DNA of 64,000 nucleotides from Fimbriimonadales bacterium (GCA_026129745.1 JAHCHL010000001.1:186001-250000), one strand, 5' to 3'. Numbered from the stretch's first letter, positions 33,826-42,855 are shown. The notes: generated by a model from the letters alone, not told the origin. Numbers and translations are program-made.

Positions 33826-34758
33826 GTGAGTGAGAGCCGCATCGCGTTTGTCTTTCCGGGTCAGGGTTCGCAAAAGCCAGGCATGGGGCGCGAAGTGCAC
33901 GATCATTATGAAAGTGCCGCTCAGGTTTTCGACGAAGTCACCGCCGCGACCGGCGTCGACGCACGGAAGCTGTGCTTCGAAACCGAGGAAGAAACCTTGC
34001 GACAAACGCAGAACGCTCAACTGGCCCTGTTCACCGCATCAGTCGCTACATTTCGCGCCATCGAATCGAAGGCCAAGGGAGTGGCTATGGCGGGACACAG
34101 TGTCGGTGAATACGCGGCGCTGGCTTGTGCGGGAGTATTTTCCGTGGCAGATGGCGCACGGCTCGTGCAAAAGAGAGGCGACTTGATGGCGAGAGCCGGA
34201 ACTCTGAGGCCCGGCACGATGGCAGCCGTCTTAGGTCTGGATGACCCCAAGATTGAAGAGATTTGCTCGGCGGTGAGTTCTCAGGACAAAGTGGTGGTGG
34301 TAGCCAACTACAACAGCCCTGGGCAGATTGTCATCTCCGGAGACATCGATGCAGTCGCAGAAGCATCGAAGCTGCTCCAAGAGGCGGGCGCGAAACGGTG
34401 CATTCCGCTGAACGTGAGTGGCGCGTTCCACAGCCCGCTCATGCACGATGCGGCCAAATCGATGGGTGAAGCGTTGAGTCAGGTGCAGTTCGCAGAGAGT
34501 AACCCGGCAGTTATCTCGAATGTGACGGCGGAGCCTGGAACAAATTGGCAAGAGCTCCTCGAACGGCAGCTTGAATCTCCGGTGCGCTGGACGGAGTCTG
34601 TACGAAAGATGATCGAATTGGGAGCGGAAACATTCGTCGAGTGCGGACCGGGTGACGTTCTAACTGGCTTGTTGCGCCGAATCGACTCAAGTGCGAAAGG
34701 AATCTCGGCTGAGAGCGCTGAATCGATTCGAACATTGCAAGAGGAACTGAAAGCTTGA
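33826..34758 (+). CDS. fabD: Malonyl-CoA:ACP transacylase
   Basis: The frame opens far upstream, but the real start is GTG 33826, giving a 310-aa protein beginning VSESRIAFVFPGQGSQKPGMG. The active-site serine is in MAGHSVGEYAALACAG and the histidine in SGAFHSPLMHDAA. It loads malonyl groups onto ACP for type II fatty acid synthesis. It heads the plus-strand fabD-fabG-acpP-fabF unit and overlaps the fabG start by 4 bp. Only 11 bp separate its start from the divergent mutS2 start as called. Confidence 0.94.
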   Translation: MSESRIAFVFPGQGSQKPGMGREVHDHYESAAQVFDEVTAATGVDARKLCFETEEETLRQTQNAQLALFTASVATFRAIESKAKGVAMAGHSVGEYAALACAGVFSVADGARLVQKRGDLMARAGTLRPGTMAAVLGLDDPKIEEICSAVSSQDKVVVVANYNSPGQIVISGDIDAVAEASKLLQEAGAKRCIPLNVSGAFHSPLMHDAAKSMGEALSQVQFAESNPAVISNVTAEPGTNWQELLERQLESPVRWTESVRKMIELGAETFVECGPGDVLTGLLRRIDSSAKGISAESAESIRTLQEELKA

Positions 34759-35486
34759 AGGGCAAGGTGGCGATTGTCACTGGCGCAAGCCGAGGAATTG
34801 GAAAGGCGATCGCTGAAGCATTGGCCGCCGAAGGCGCAAAGGTCGCCTGTGTCTCAAGCTCCGGTGCTGCTGAGGAAACCGCAGAATTGCTCAGGGCGCA
34901 AGGCGCGGAAGCGATCGGACTTAGATGCGATGTCGGAGACGCTTCGCAAGTCGAAACCACCGTGGCAGCAGTAATCGATGCCTTCGGCTCTGTAGACATT
35001 CTGGTTAACAATGCCGGCATCACGCGCGACACGCTGCTGCTGCGAATGACCGACGAAGATTGGAATGAAGTGATGCGCGTCAACGCCAAAGGTCCCTTCA
35101 ATATGACTCGGGCCGCGCTGCGGCCAATGATGAAGGCCCGATGGGGCAGAATCGTAAACGTGACAAGCATCGTAGGCTTGAGCGGTCAAGCCGGCCAGGC
35201 GAACTACGCCGCAAGCAAGGCGGCCATCGTCGGCTTAACCAAATCGGTCGCAAAGGAATTCGGGAGCAGAGGCATAACCTGTAACGCGGTGGCGCCCGGC
35301 TTCATCGAAACGGACATGACGCGCGATCTATCAGACGATATGCGCCAGTCAATTCTTGCCCAAGCTCCCGCATCGAGGCTTGGCAAGCCAGAAGATATCG
35401 CCGCAGCGGTTACCTTCTTGGCTGGGGAGCAGGCAAGCTACATCACGGGACAGGTTCTCGTGGTGGACGGAGGGCTGACCGTCTGA
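34755..35486 (+). CDS. fabG: 3-oxoacyl-ACP reductase
   Basis: The 243-aa SDR starts at TTG 34755 (TTGA overlap with fabD). It shows the NADPH motif VTGASRGIGKAIAEALAAEG, then DILVNNAGITRDTLL, catalytic Ser in VNVTSIVGLSG and YxxxK in NYAASKAAIVGLTKS, with the C-terminal YITGQVLVVDGGL. It reduces 3-ketoacyl-ACP in elongation. The length and position in the fab cluster leave little doubt. Confidence 0.96.
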   Translation: MKGKVAIVTGASRGIGKAIAEALAAEGAKVACVSSSGAAEETAELLRAQGAEAIGLRCDVGDASQVETTVAAVIDAFGSVDILVNNAGITRDTLLLRMTDEDWNEVMRVNAKGPFNMTRAALRPMMKARWGRIVNVTSIVGLSGQAGQANYAASKAAIVGLTKSVAKEFGSRGITCNAVAPGFIETDMTRDLSDDMRQSILAQAPASRLGKPEDIAAAVTFLAGEQASYITGQVLVVDGGLTV

Positions 35487-35534
35487 AGTCGCCCAAAATC
35501 AAAATCTAAGAAATAGCGAGGAAAACGGAGTAAC

Positions 35535-35858
35535 ATGGCCCCGATCGAAGAATTCGACGAAATGGAAGCCGTAGGGTTTGCAAACCCGGACGACGAAGAT
35601 ACGGAGGAAACTGATATGGACGATATCGTTGCGCGAGTCAAGAAGGTGATCGAAGCACAGCTCGGTCGAAAAGAGGAAGAGATAACCCTCGGCTCCTCTT
35701 TCGTCGAGGACCTTGGCGCCGACTCTCTTGACATCGTGGAGCTAGTCATGGGCTTCGAGGACGAATTCGGCATCGACATCCCGGACGAGGACGTCGAGCA
35801 AATGCGCACCGTGCAAGACGCCGTCGACTACATCGGAAAGAAAGCCGGCGACGGATAA
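35535..35858 (+). CDS. acpP: Acyl carrier protein with possible N-terminal extension
   Basis: The carrier domain is canonical: helix [19 protein letters not shown], the phosphopantetheine serine in [19 protein letters not shown] and a C-terminal [15 protein letters not shown] helix. The frame begins at ATG 35535 after a GGAG site, adding 27 acidic residues not usual in ACP. An internal ATG at 35616 has its own strong GGAGG 8 nt upstream and would give a standard 80-aa ACP. Both starts look usable. It follows fabG by 48 bp and precedes fabF. Confidence 0.93.
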   Translation: MAPIEEFDEMEAVGFANPDDEDTEETDMDDIVARVKKVIEAQLGRKEEEITLGSSFVEDLGADSLDIVELVMGFEDEFGIDIPDEDVEQMRTVQDAVDYIGKKAGDG

Positions 35859-35872
35859 CTCAAATACTGACG

Positions 35873-37132
35873 ATGCTCCGGGGATACGATCCTAATCGCC
35901 GGGTGGTCGTCACCGGGCTGGGAGCGGTGACACCGGTCGGAAACGACGCCAAGACATTTTGGCGGAGCATCGTTGCGGGCGAAAATGGTGTCGATCGGAT
36001 CACCCACATCGATCCCGAAGGCTTTAGTTGCCAAATTGCGGCTGAAGTCAAGGACTTCGACCCCGCTGCCTTCCTCGATGCAAAAGAGGCGCGCCGACTT
36101 AGCCGATTCTTGCAGTTCGCAGTGGCGGCTACGGACATGGCGATCGCGGACGCGTGTCTCGAACTCGACTCAATCGACAAGGAGCGGGTAGGTGCGCTGA
36201 TAGGCTCCGGCATCGGCGGGCTTGACATTCTTGGCGAGCAGCATCGCAGGCAGATCGAAGGCGGACCCGGCAAAGTTTCGCCGTTCCTCGTTCCCTACAT
36301 GATTCCGGATATGGCGAGCGGCTATGTCTCGATCAGACACGGCTTGAAGGGTCCGAATTCGTGCGTCGTGACCGCATGCAGCACCGGAGCGAACGCCATT
36401 GGCGATGCGGCGCACATCATTCTTCGCGGCGAAGCCGACGTGATGATAGCAGGCGGGGTCGAAGCTCCCATAACAGAAATTGGCGTCGCAGGATTCTGCG
36501 CGGCGCGAGCGGTTAGCACAAGAAACGACGATCCCAAACATGCGAGCAGGCCTTTCGACAAAGAGCGTGACGGATTTGTAATGAGCGAAGGCGGTGGCAT
36601 CCTCGTGTTGGAAAGCGAAGAACACGCGAAAAGACGCAATGCTCCGATCATCGCGGAAGTGGCCGGTTACGCGATGAGCGCCGACGCGTTTCACATCACG
36701 CAACCAGACCCGCAAGCAGACGGTGCCGCCCGATCGATGTCTCTCGCCCTAAAAAGCGCCGGAATCCAGCCAGCCGAAGTCGACTATATCAATGCGCACG
36801 GCACAAGCACTCCTTACAATGACAGACTCGAGACCCTTGCAATTAAAACTGTCTTTGGAGACCACGCGAAGAACCTCGCAGTAAGCAGTATCAAGTCGAT
36901 GATTGGACACAGCTTAGGTGCTGCCGGTGCGATCGAGTCGATCGCCTGCATACTGGCGCTGAGAGACGGAATCATTCCGCCAACAATCAATTATGAGGTG
37001 CCGGATCCTGATTGCGACTTGGACTACGTCCCAAACGAATCGCGGAAGCGCGACATTCGTTATGCAATGAAGAACTCTTTTGGATTCGGTGGACACAACG
37101 TGACGTTGGTGTTTAAGAAAGCTGATGGCTAG
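35873..37132 (+). CDS. fabF: 3-oxoacyl-ACP synthase II
   Basis: The 419-aa condensing enzyme has the opening RRVVVTGLGAVTPVGNDAKT and the nucleophilic cysteine in SCVVTACSTGANAIGDAAH. The two histidines are in INAHGTSTPYND and SIKSMIGHSLGAAGA, and the end is KNSFGFGGHNVTLVFKK. It elongates acyl-ACP with malonyl-ACP. It starts 14 bp after acpP and overlaps the following small membrane-protein gene by 8 bp. Confidence 0.96.
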   Translation: MLRGYDPNRRVVVTGLGAVTPVGNDAKTFWRSIVAGENGVDRITHIDPEGFSCQIAAEVKDFDPAAFLDAKEARRLSRFLQFAVAATDMAIADACLELDSIDKERVGALIGSGIGGLDILGEQHRRQIEGGPGKVSPFLVPYMIPDMASGYVSIRHGLKGPNSCVVTACSTGANAIGDAAHIILRGEADVMIAGGVEAPITEIGVAGFCAARAVSTRNDDPKHASRPFDKERDGFVMSEGGGILVLESEEHAKRRNAPIIAEVAGYAMSADAFHITQPDPQADGAARSMSLALKSAGIQPAEVDYINAHGTSTPYNDRLETLAIKTVFGDHAKNLAVSSIKSMIGHSLGAAGAIESIACILALRDGIIPPTINYEVPDPDCDLDYVPNESRKRDIRYAMKNSFGFGGHNVTLVFKKADG

Positions 37133-37565
37133 CGGAGTCTTAGAACGGCAAAAGAGAGCGACCGCCTTCTTCGTCTTGGGCTGGGTGTTGATCTTTGTCA
37201 ACATCGGAGCGGTCGTGCTGACAAGTTATGCTCCGTTTCATCTCAATGCGATGACGCGAGAAGCGTTCTTCTGGGTCGATGAGGGCGTTAAAGTCTCGCG
37301 TATGTTTTTCTTGGTGACTACTGGACTATACGTTTTCGCACTCCTTCAGGCGTTGTTCTTGGGCACATTCGCACACAGCGTCATGAAAGACGACACACCG
37401 CAAGTAGCCGCCGCCGAAGGCTCCTTGAAGATAGCGAGAATTACTGCAGTTATCGCAATGGTCTTGATGTTTTATGGCTGGTATCAAACCGTGAGAATCG
37501 ACATCTTTTGGCATGAAGCTCTGCGGCAGCAAGAGCTGAGACAAAGCCGCGACTGGGGCGGATAG
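37125..37565 (+). CDS. Small membrane protein downstream of fabF
   Basis: I do not recognise this 146-aa protein. It has three hydrophobic helices (about residues 13-33, 60-82 and 105-125) with a charged loop SVMKDDTPQVAAAEG between the second and third. It starts 8 bp inside fabF, so it is translationally coupled to the fatty acid synthesis operon and probably the last gene of it. A role at the membrane in lipid metabolism is inference from position only. Confidence 0.8.
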   Translation: MASGVLERQKRATAFFVLGWVLIFVNIGAVVLTSYAPFHLNAMTREAFFWVDEGVKVSRMFFLVTTGLYVFALLQALFLGTFAHSVMKDDTPQVAAAEGSLKIARITAVIAMVLMFYGWYQTVRIDIFWHEALRQQELRQSRDWGG

Positions 37566-37576
37566 CAGCCGACAGG

Positions 37577-38296
37577 CTAACTCACAAGCAGCGAACTCGC
37601 TTGTGGAGCGATTTTCTCCAGTTGTGCAGTCCAATCTTGAATCGCCTTTGCTGAATATGCGCTCGTGGCTACTCCCGACGTGAAAATCTCGGTCAATGGA
37701 GTTGTCGCGTATTCTTCAATGGAATGCGATGCGTATGAGTCGCGCATGACAAGCCTCAATGCGCTGTGCGCTGCGGGAATGCGCTCCCAATCCGGCAGCG
37801 GAGCCGGCCAATCCAAATGATGAGCTGCACCGGACAGTAAGCTCGCAGTAAGACTGACAGGCCTGACGAGATTGATGACGACTGGCCTTTCCCGCATCGT
37901 GTCGAGATGCCTGTTCACGACTTCAAAGGTCGAACCAAGGATTACAGCTCGAGCCAAAAGAGCAGGACCAGACCCCGGGTCCGAGATTTGAGCTTCCCGC
38001 ATCCAAGCCTCCCATCGTTCCCTCTCACGCCCAAGACCGAAAGCGAGCACCAACATTGTCGCGCCGGGAATTGCGTCGTCGATGCTGTCGCTCGTCTTGA
38101 TCTCACACTGCGTGCCGGCTTCTTCTGCAAAGACCGCAGCGACTCGAGCAAACAGGTCGACAGCCTCCGCGTGCAGATCGCACAGCCTGAGCTCGAGACC
38201 GTTTCGCCGCTCGACGCTGAAGAGTCCGCCCAGCACCGGCATCGAACAGCGCAGGCTGCCGCCACCTATGATCGCAACACGATCGACTCTTGTCAC
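37577..38296 (-). CDS. Short NAD-binding protein resembling the N-terminal half of family 4 glycosidases
   Basis: The 239-aa protein opens with the Rossmann motif VDRVAIIGGGSLRCSMPVLG and continues LELRLCDLHAEAVDLFARVA and DDAIPGATMLVLAFGLGRE, the layout of GH4 alpha/beta-glucosidases and lactate/malate dehydrogenases. It is about half the usual GH4 length and lacks the recognisable metal-binding Cys/His region. It could be a truncated relic or a shortened enzyme of another role. The frame ends at TAG, so a missing selenocysteine is not the cause. It is divergent from the Mrp ATPase gene, 52 bp away. Confidence 0.65.
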   Translation of the reverse strand: MTRVDRVAIIGGGSLRCSMPVLGGLFSVERRNGLELRLCDLHAEAVDLFARVAAVFAEEAGTQCEIKTSDSIDDAIPGATMLVLAFGLGRERERWEAWMREAQISDPGSGPALLARAVILGSTFEVVNRHLDTMRERPVVINLVRPVSLTASLLSGAAHHLDWPAPLPDWERIPAAHSALRLVMRDSYASHSIEEYATTPLTEIFTSGVATSAYSAKAIQDWTAQLEKIAPQASSLLVS

Positions 38297-38335
38297 CCGC
38301 GAATTCTACTCCCCATTCTCTCCGCCCGCTGCAAG

Positions 38336-38341
38336 TAAACT
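38336..38341 (+). promoter_or_regulatory. -10-like box 7 nt before the Mrp ATPase gene
   Basis: TAAACT lies 7 nt before ATG 38349 with no ribosome binding site between, consistent with a leaderless transcript. Confidence 0.4.
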
Positions 38342-38348
38342 GTCGACG

Positions 38349-39437
38349 ATGCCAGTCACCGAGCAAGACGTTCTCGATGCCCTAAAAGCGGTAATCGATC
38401 CCGATTTGAAGCGCGACATCGTGTCGCTTGGATTTGTCAAGGATTTACAGATCGAGGGTTCATCGGTTGACTTCAAGGTCGAACTGACCACTCCGGCTTG
38501 TCCAGTCAAGGACTTGTTGCAGCAGCAGGCAAGAGACGTCGTGCTTGCTCTATCAGGCGTCGAATCGGTGGAAGTCGAGATGACGGCTCGTGTCCGCGAG
38601 TCGCTCAACGCTGATCTCATTCCAAACGTTAAGAACGTGGTCGCCATTGCAAGCGGAAAGGGAGGTGTCGGCAAGAGCACCGTTTCCGTCAATCTTGCAG
38701 TCGCGCTCGCACAGTCCGGCGCCAAAGTTGGCTTGATGGACGCTGATGTCTACGGACCCAGCGTTCCTCTAATGATGGGTTGTGCTGACGAACGCCCATG
38801 GACTCAAGACTCCAAAATCATCCCAATCGAACGGTACGGGCTAAAGATGATGTCGCTTGGATTCTTGTTGGAAGAAGGTCAAGCCGTATTATGGCGAGGA
38901 CCGATGGTCGCAGGAACTGTCAAGCAACTGCTTGCCGATGTCGACTGGGGTGAACTCGACTACTTGATCGTGGACTTGCCGCCCGGAACTGGCGATGCGC
39001 CGATGTCGCTTGCACAATTGGTTCCATTGACTGGCGTTGTAATTGTTGCGACTCCTCACGATGTTGCAGCAAACATCGCTGGCAAAGCGGTTGCGCTTTT
39101 TGAAAGACTGAACGCGCCGCTGATCGGAGTGATCGAAAACATGTCGCACTTCGTTTGCCCACACTGCGGTGAGGTTTCCAAAATCTTTGCGGGGACGAGC
39201 GGCGATGAAATGGCCCGCTACTTCGGAATTCCGTTCTTGGGCTCGATTCCACTCGATCCCGCGATCAGCGCGTCAGGGGACCGTGGAGAGCCGAGCATCG
39301 TCGCACACCCGGACAGCGTTCAAGCGAACCGAATTCGTGAAATTGTGGGAAAGCTTGCAATGGAAGTCAGCAAGCACGGAATGGCCGAAAGAGACCTCAT
39401 GCGCGGAATTGGAATACTCAAACGCAAAGACGCTTAG
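38349..39437 (+). CDS. apbC: Mrp/NBP35-type iron-sulfur cluster carrier ATPase
   Basis: The true start is ATG 38349 (362 aa); the upstream open frame has no coding character. Residues 1-90 form a DUF59/MIP18 domain (VTEQDVLDALKAVIDPDLKR). The P-loop domain follows, with the deviant Walker A IASGKGGVGKSTVSVNLAVA, then LMDADVYGPSVPLMMG and the CxxC in FVCPHCGEVSKIF that binds a transferable [4Fe-4S] cluster. It delivers clusters to apo-proteins; the window has several clients (PaoA, PaoB, QueG). Confidence 0.93.
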   Translation: MPVTEQDVLDALKAVIDPDLKRDIVSLGFVKDLQIEGSSVDFKVELTTPACPVKDLLQQQARDVVLALSGVESVEVEMTARVRESLNADLIPNVKNVVAIASGKGGVGKSTVSVNLAVALAQSGAKVGLMDADVYGPSVPLMMGCADERPWTQDSKIIPIERYGLKMMSLGFLLEEGQAVLWRGPMVAGTVKQLLADVDWGELDYLIVDLPPGTGDAPMSLAQLVPLTGVVIVATPHDVAANIAGKAVALFERLNAPLIGVIENMSHFVCPHCGEVSKIFAGTSGDEMARYFGIPFLGSIPLDPAISASGDRGEPSIVAHPDSVQANRIREIVGKLAMEVSKHGMAERDLMRGIGILKRKDA

Positions 39438-39475
39438 TTTTTACGAGTTGATATAATCGGTCAACTACTAAAGCC

Positions 39476-40522
39476 ATGAAACTTCAAATTCTCATACCCG
39501 CCCTCGTGATTGTCGCTGCGGGCTGCGGAAGCGGCTCCAAAGCTGAAGAGCCGTTAACAAACGGCGAATCGAAGCCTGCTTTGACCATCGCGCTCGTGTT
39601 CGATGAAGCAGGTCGGGGCGACAAAAGTTTCAATGACAGCGCAGCGCGCGGACTCGATCAAGTGGCCGAAGAACTCAAAGCGAGAACTCGCGAAATCGAC
39701 AGCAAGTCCGCTTCGGACTACAAACCGAACTTCGAAAGCCTCGTCTTCGATAAACCTGACTTGATCATCGGAGTCGGTGTTAGCATGGATAGCGCACTTC
39801 ATGAGGCGGCAAAAGCGAACCCCAGCCAGAAGTTCGCGCTGATCGATATGCCGTCTCGAGCAGATAACGTTTTAGGAGTAACGTTCAAAGAGGAGGAAGG
39901 CTCCTTCTTAGCCGGCTTGCTCGCAGGCATGACTACGAAATCGAATCGCGTCGGATTCGTCGGTGGAAAGAATATTCCTTTGATCAAGAAATTCGAAGTT
40001 GGATTTCGTGCAGGCGTCTTAACGGCAAATCCAAATGCGGTCGTCACAGCGAAATACACAGAAGACTGGTCGGATATCCAGAAAGGCAAGGAAGCGGCTC
40101 TGTCTCTCTACAACACAGGTGCCGACATCGTCTATCACGCTGCAGGCAGGTGCGGTCTGGGTGTTATCAACGCTGCTAAGGAAAAGGGAAAACTTGCGAT
40201 CGGAGTCGACAGCGATCAAGACCACATTGAGCCAGGGGCTGTATTGACAAGCATGGTCAAGAGCGTCGACAAAGCCGTATTCGAAGCCGCGAGAATGGTG
40301 CGCGATGGGACATTCAAAGGTCGCACACTCGAACTCGGAATAAAAGAAGGCTACATCGGACTAAGCGAACCCAAGGATTACACAAAGCCGCTGATGCCCA
40401 ACGGCGCGTTAGAGGCAGTCGAAGAAGCGAAGAAAATGATCTCTGATGGCGCACTCATCGTTCCAAAGAGCGAGGCCGAACTCGCGAGTTTCAAGCCCCC
40501 GCGATTGGCTTCCTTGCAGTAA
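39476..40522 (+). CDS. BMP-family substrate-binding lipoprotein
   Basis: The 348-aa protein has a lipoprotein signal with lipobox VAAGC (Cys about residue 17). The basic-membrane-protein/PnrA fold follows: ALVFDEAGRGDKSFNDSAARG, FALIDMPSRADNVLGVTFKE, NRVGFVGGKNIPLIKKFEVG and GVDSDQDHIEPGAVLTSMVK. Family members deliver purine nucleosides to an ABC importer. No permease or ATPase gene is nearby, so the transporter must be elsewhere. A TATAAT box lies 18 nt before the ATG. It is transcribed after the Mrp gene. Confidence 0.9.
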   Translation: MKLQILIPALVIVAAGCGSGSKAEEPLTNGESKPALTIALVFDEAGRGDKSFNDSAARGLDQVAEELKARTREIDSKSASDYKPNFESLVFDKPDLIIGVGVSMDSALHEAAKANPSQKFALIDMPSRADNVLGVTFKEEEGSFLAGLLAGMTTKSNRVGFVGGKNIPLIKKFEVGFRAGVLTANPNAVVTAKYTEDWSDIQKGKEAALSLYNTGADIVYHAAGRCGLGVINAAKEKGKLAIGVDSDQDHIEPGAVLTSMVKSVDKAVFEAARMVRDGTFKGRTLELGIKEGYIGLSEPKDYTKPLMPNGALEAVEEAKKMISDGALIVPKSEAELASFKPPRLASLQ

Positions 40523-40525
40523 GCG

Positions 40526-40978
40526 TTAACGCTTCAAGTTCGATTCATAAAGCTTAATGAATTCCTTCACGGAGTGCCGTTTGACTGCCTTTGCGATGAG
40601 ATCCAGCGGAAGGGAATCGAGCTTCTTGAATCGAATGCAGCTCTTCCCCATGTCGAGCTTTTTGCCTGCTTCCGAAGCTGATTTCACAAGCCACGCCGAG
40701 CTCTCGCTGTCCATGTAGATTCCGAACAAATAGAGGGACATATGATTCTTTTGTGAGGCCAATCCTGCAAAAGGAAGTGGCTGCTTAGGATCGCAATGGT
40801 AGCCATTTGGATAGATGCTGTGCGGAATCACGTAGCCGATCATGCCGTACTGCATCATTTCCTCGACGCCCACAGGCATATTCTTCAGGACGACTTTTCG
40901 GACTGCTTCGATAGCTTCACGGCGATCCTCCGGAAGCGATGCCAAGTATTGCTCGACGGTGCCTGCCTTGCTTTGCAT
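40526..40978 (-). CDS. DUF1801-domain protein (YdhG-like)
   Basis: I use ATG 40978, giving 150 aa beginning MQSKAGTVEQYLASLPEDRR, the usual start of the family; longer in-frame starts to 41041 lack family character. The core VEEMMQYGMIGYVIPHSIYP and KQPLPFAGLASQKNHMSLYL, then GKSCIRFKKLDSLPLDLIAK, matches DUF1801/YdhG. The fold is frataxin-like and proposed to bind iron or small ligands; no function is proved. It is divergent from the homocysteine methyltransferase gene. Confidence 0.85.
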   Translation of the reverse strand: MQSKAGTVEQYLASLPEDRREAIEAVRKVVLKNMPVGVEEMMQYGMIGYVIPHSIYPNGYHCDPKQPLPFAGLASQKNHMSLYLFGIYMDSESSAWLVKSASEAGKKLDMGKSCIRFKKLDSLPLDLIAKAVKRHSVKEFIKLYESNLKR

Positions 40979-41030
40979 ATGCCGCTGTTTACCCGACCGC
41001 CCAGAATCTGCTCCCCTTCCCTTCATTTGC

Positions 41031-41036
41031 CATAAT
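41031..41036 (+). promoter_or_regulatory. -10-like box 10 nt before the homocysteine methyltransferase gene
   Basis: CATAAT lies 10 nt before ATG 41047; the sequence between (CCCATCCCGC) has no ribosome binding site. It is consistent with an almost leaderless transcript. Confidence 0.45.
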
Positions 41037-41046
41037 CCCATCCCGC

Positions 41047-42855
41047 ATGCGACTTCTCGATGCTCTTCGAGAGCGAATCCTCATCATCGACGGCGCGATG
41101 GGCTCACGCCTGTCGGTGCTGGGATTCGACAAGACTCCCTACTCGTTGGCGAATTTGGAAGCGCCCGAACTCGTGCTCCGTTGCCACTCCGAGTTCATCG
41201 AATCAGGGGCTGACGCAATCGAAACAAACACGTTTTGGGCGAATCAAGTTCGATTGCGCTTGCATGGAAGCGACGCGAGCCCGGAAGAAATCTGCCGCCT
41301 CGGAGCAAAGCTTGCTCGCCAAGCAGCCGGCGACAAACTCGTATTCGGTGCGATCAGTCCATGCGGGAAACCCCTTGCGCCACTCGGCCCAGTTGATTTA
41401 GAAGACGCGAACAACGAGTTTATTGTTCAGGCGCGAGCGCTTTCGGAAGAAGGTGTCGATGCGATCATTCTCGAATCGTTCAGCGATTTGCAAGAATTGG
41501 AAATCGCGATTCGAGCGGCGAAGTCCGTTTGCGATCTGCCGATCATCGCGTCGAAGAGTTTCATCGAAGACGGTGAGACGCTCGCAGAAGGCTTTCCCCT
41601 GCGTGTCGCGACAGCGATGATGGAGTGGGGAGCGGATGTGGTTGGAGCAAATTGCGTGGTTGGTCCACAGCGCATGTTCGACATCGTTCGGTGGATGAGC
41701 GAAGCTGGCAATATTCCGATTCTCGCGATGCCGACACCTGGCATGCCGCAATTGGTCAAGCAGTCGCCGATATATGACGTCACTCCCGAGTACTTCGGAA
41801 AGGCCGCAGCCAGGCTTGCTGAAGCGGGCGCAAACATCATTGGTGGTTGTTGTGGCGTGTTCCCGCAACACATAGCTGGATTGAATGCCGCGCTAAAAAA
41901 TCGCACTCCACAGAAGAGGACTCATATAAGAACACAAGAAGCTGCCGAAAGACAGCCTCTCCAAGAAAGCGAGCCGAGCAAGCTAAGCAACAAGCTCAAG
42001 TCCTGCAAGTTTGTCACGACCGTCGAACTCGATCTGCCGAGAGGACTCGACACAACGAAGGTTCTCGAAGGTGCAAGGGCATTGCAAGAGATTGGTTGCG
42101 ACATGATCGACATCAGCGATGGAGCGCGCGCAAGATTACGCATGAGTCCAGTCTCGATTTCGTCGATCATCCAGAATGAGATTGGAATCGAAGTCATGAT
42201 GCATGTCGCATGTCGTGATCGCAATCTGCTCGCCTTGCAAAGCGATGTGCTTGGAGCGCACGCGTTAGGAATCCGCAACGTCTTGCCTGTAACCGGAGAC
42301 CCTGCGAATATCGGCGACTTTCCAAGCGCGACAAGCGTGTTCGATATTGACTCGATCGGTTTGGTTCGCGTATTGTCAAGATTCAATGAAGGGCGTGACA
42401 TGGCAGGAAACACGCTCGGCAAAAAGTGCGCTTTCACAATTGCAGTCGCCTTCAATCCAGCCGCGCAGGATCTAACTTTCGAAATCGAAAGGTTGCAAAG
42501 AAAAGCAGAAGCCGGCGCGCACTTGATCTATACGCAGCCGCTCTTTGAAGACAGGCACCTCGATTTGGCATTGGAAGCGGCGCGTGGAGTCAGGTTGCCC
42601 ATTTTGATTGGCGTGCTTCCATTGCGCTCAAGTCGGCACGCCGAGTTCATGCACAACGAAGTGCCGGGAATCGAAGTGCCCGACTGGCTCAGATCGAAGA
42701 TGGCGGATGCACCTGAAGAGTCCGCCCAGGAAGTCGGGATTGCAGTCGCGCAGGAGTTCGCAAGAAAGCTTCCCGGGAACGCCCAAGGCCTCTACCTCAT
42801 GCCGCCATTCGGCAATCACAAGGTCGCGATGAGGGTTTTGGAGGCGATCACCTAA
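41047..42855 (+). CDS. Bifunctional homocysteine S-methyltransferase/methylenetetrahydrofolate reductase
   Basis: The real start is ATG 41047 (602 aa), MRLLDALRERILIIDGAMGS. Residues 1-290 are the homocysteine methyltransferase barrel with zinc cysteines in VVGANCVVGP and IIGGCCGVFPQH. After a charged linker (about 295-320) residues 325-600 are an MTHFR barrel (TTVELDLPRGLDTTKVLEGA, VLPVTGDPANIGDF, LIYTQPLFE). The fusion makes 5-methyl-THF and transfers methyl to homocysteine; the N-terminal half can act as a MetH-like methyl acceptor. No B12-binding domain is present in the protein. Confidence 0.92.
   Translation: MRLLDALRERILIIDGAMGSRLSVLGFDKTPYSLANLEAPELVLRCHSEFIESGADAIETNTFWANQVRLRLHGSDASPEEICRLGAKLARQAAGDKLVFGAISPCGKPLAPLGPVDLEDANNEFIVQARALSEEGVDAIILESFSDLQELEIAIRAAKSVCDLPIIASKSFIEDGETLAEGFPLRVATAMMEWGADVVGANCVVGPQRMFDIVRWMSEAGNIPILAMPTPGMPQLVKQSPIYDVTPEYFGKAAARLAEAGANIIGGCCGVFPQHIAGLNAALKNRTPQKRTHIRTQEAAERQPLQESEPSKLSNKLKSCKFVTTVELDLPRGLDTTKVLEGARALQEIGCDMIDISDGARARLRMSPVSISSIIQNEIGIEVMMHVACRDRNLLALQSDVLGAHALGIRNVLPVTGDPANIGDFPSATSVFDIDSIGLVRVLSRFNEGRDMAGNTLGKKCAFTIAVAFNPAAQDLTFEIERLQRKAEAGAHLIYTQPLFEDRHLDLALEAARGVRLPILIGVLPLRSSRHAEFMHNEVPGIEVPDWLRSKMADAPEESAQEVGIAVAQEFARKLPGNAQGLYLMPPFGNHKVAMRVLEAIT

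Noticed and set aside
37577-37579. Selenocysteine stop explaining the short GH4-like protein
   Set aside because: The stop codon is TAG, not TGA, and no SECIS-like hairpin follows.
38082-38348. N-terminal extension of the Mrp ATPase
   Set aside because: The 89 extra residues are antisense to the GH4-like gene; the DUF59 domain starts at ATG 38349.
40939-41046. Extension of the homocysteine methyltransferase
   Set aside because: It overlaps the divergent DUF1801 gene and its residues are not family-like; ATG 41047 fits the barrel start and a -10 box.
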